Shown here piece after piece: positions 63,256 through 64,000 of a stretch of DNA of 64,000 nucleotides. Where the stretch lies: the NCBI GenBank assembly GCA_965223985.1, contig OZ245030.1:1426001-1490000 (forward strand), given 5' to 3'. The position numbers and the translations under genes are program-made. The DNA is from JAPPKS01 sp963667895 (GTDB lineage Bacteria > Poribacteria > WGA-4E > PCPOR2b). The notes below the pieces were generated by a model. It was not told where the DNA came from and did not search any database. It saw only the letters and a list, made by a program, of their open reading frames with translations. Within the stretch, counting starts at the first letter, position 1. Each line of letters opens with the position of its first letter.

Positions 63256-64000
63256 ATGAAAACGACATTGTGTTTAACACTCACACTACTCACTTTTGCA
63301 ACGCTCGTGTTTTTACCGAACGCCTTCGCACAAGATTCTCCGCAATGGAGTCTACCCGAAGGCGCTAAAGCGCGCCTCGGTAAAGGTAGGATAAGTGAAA
63401 TACAGTATTCGCCCGACGGCACCCGACTTGCGGTCGCTAGTAGTATTGGCATTTGGCTTTACGATACCGCGACCCATCAAGAGGTCGCCCTGCTCACCAG
63501 GCATACGGGTACGGTCAATAGCGTGGCGTTCAGTCCCCATGGACACACCATCGCTACTGGGAGTGAGGACGGTACCATCCGTCTGTGGAACGCCGATACG
63601 GGAAGTCACCTGCAAACTCTCACCGGGCATACGAAATCGGTCTGGAGCGTGGCGTTCAGTCCCGATGGACACACCATCGCAAGTGGGAGTGAGGATGCTA
63701 CCATCCGACTGTGGGACGCTAATACGGGACAACACCTGCAAACGCTCACCGGGCATACGGGTACGGTCAATAGCGTGGCGTTCAGTCCCCATGGACACAC
63801 CATCGCAAGTGGGAGTCAGGACGGTACCATCCGTCTGTGGAACGCCGAAACGGGAAGTCACCTGCAAACGCTCACCGGGCATACGAAATCGGTCTGGAGC
63901 GTGGCGTTCAGTCCCGATGGACGCACGCTTGCCAGTGGGAGTGGGGACCGTACCATCCGTCTGTGGGACACCGATACGGGAATACACCGGCGAACGCTCA
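63256..64000 (+). CDS. Secreted WD40 protein (runs off window end)
   Basis: The open frame runs from the ATG at 63256 to the window end (248 residues seen). The signal peptide (LTLLTFATLVFLPNAFAQD) and the following SPQWSLPEGAKARLGKGRI are close to those of the WD40 gene at 57670. At least five WD40 repeats follow, with TVNSVAFSPHGHTIATGSED and RLWD-type ends. The repeats are almost identical at DNA level in pairs, see 63493-63996. The C-terminal domain lies beyond the window. Confidence 0.9.
   Translation, partial: MKTTLCLTLTLLTFATLVFLPNAFAQDSPQWSLPEGAKARLGKGRISEIQYSPDGTRLAVASSIGIWLYDTATHQEVALLTRHTGTVNSVAFSPHGHTIATGSEDGTIRLWNADTGSHLQTLTGHTKSVWSVAFSPDGHTIASGSEDATIRLWDANTGQHLQTLTGHTGTVNSVAFSPHGHTIASGSQDGTIRLWNAETGSHLQTLTGHTKSVWSVAFSPDGRTLASGSGDRTIRLWDTDTGIHRRTL
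63493..63996 (+). repeat. 252-base tandem repeat inside WD40 gene
   Basis: Bases 63493-63744 and 63745-63996 are nearly identical. Each 252-base unit codes for two WD40 blades of 42 residues. The low divergence marks a recent in-frame duplication or gene conversion. Confidence 0.85.

Noticed and set aside
1..64000. CRISPR array or phage region
   Set aside because: No regularly spaced direct repeats with unique spacers, and no integrase, capsid, terminase or tail gene were found; the regular repeats seen lie inside WD40 genes.

Overview
The window reads as a chromosomal piece of an uncultured diderm (Gram-negative-type) bacterium. Outer-membrane proteins (two TonB-dependent receptors, an Omp85-like barrel, a Porin_5-like porin), lipoprotein signal peptidase, lipobox proteins and TatA/TatC all point to two membranes. 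The mix of phytanoyl-CoA-dioxygenase-like enzymes, secreted WD40 proteins with a FlgD/type-IX-like C-terminal domain, futalosine-type menaquinone synthesis (mqnC), an SSF/DUF4212 symporter pair and large ECF-sigma fusions resembles Candidatus Poribacteria. That assignment is an inference from gene content, not a proof. No rRNA, tRNA, CRISPR array, integrase or transposase was recognised.

Region 1 (1-12.7 kb, all minus strand) is the most unusual part. It is an array of ECF sigma factors fused through one transmembrane helix to an NTF2-like (DUF4878-type) domain predicted to lie outside the cytoplasm. There are four complete members (357-3029, 4285-5733, 7645-9114, 11186-12619) and the start of a fifth (1-126). 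The 890-residue member also carries an M16 (insulinase-type) peptidase. Interleaved are a secreted duplicated-repeat protein, a PhyH-like oxygenase, a secreted dienelactone hydrolase and a two-POTRA Omp85-like protein. The units share near-identical terminators, a dispersed repeat and a conserved upstream promoter block. Two members carry a strong Shine-Dalgarno plus in-frame ATG exactly at the sigma/membrane junction, so a sigma-free membrane form may also be made.

Region 2 (12.8-22.5 kb) is accessory metabolism: a dipeptide-epimerase-like enolase-superfamily enzyme, a transaldolase-like protein, a 5'-truncated SDR gene, an RraA-like protein, a bicupin and a single cupin, a small-gene cassette ending in a DUF2335 membrane protein, a second PhyH-like protein and a secreted HtrA-like protease.

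Region 3 (22.7-36.3 kb) mixes housekeeping and unknown genes: a polyprenyl-phosphate sugar transferase, an unknown membrane-anchored protein, purC, mqnC, TPR proteins, an endonuclease-III-fold glycosylase and a KOW-tailed protein. It ends with an SSF symporter that is broken in several ways next to its intact DUF4212 partner.

Region 4 (36.8-46.6 kb, minus strand) is a dense housekeeping run: rpe, a PASTA protein, fmt, def, lspA, yggT, proC, yggS, a zinc-ribbon coiled-coil protein, tatC, tatA, and a DtxR-family regulator with a perfect palindromic operator candidate upstream.

Region 5 (46.7-54.6 kb) holds an AMP-forming acyl-CoA synthetase, a Gfo/Idh/MocA oxidoreductase, a PLP-dependent decarboxylase, a porin and pdxA.

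Region 6 (55-64 kb, plus strand) is an alternating array: TonB receptor, WD40 protein, TonB receptor, WD40 protein (cut by the window end). The two WD40 genes share a duplicated leader with a hairpin.
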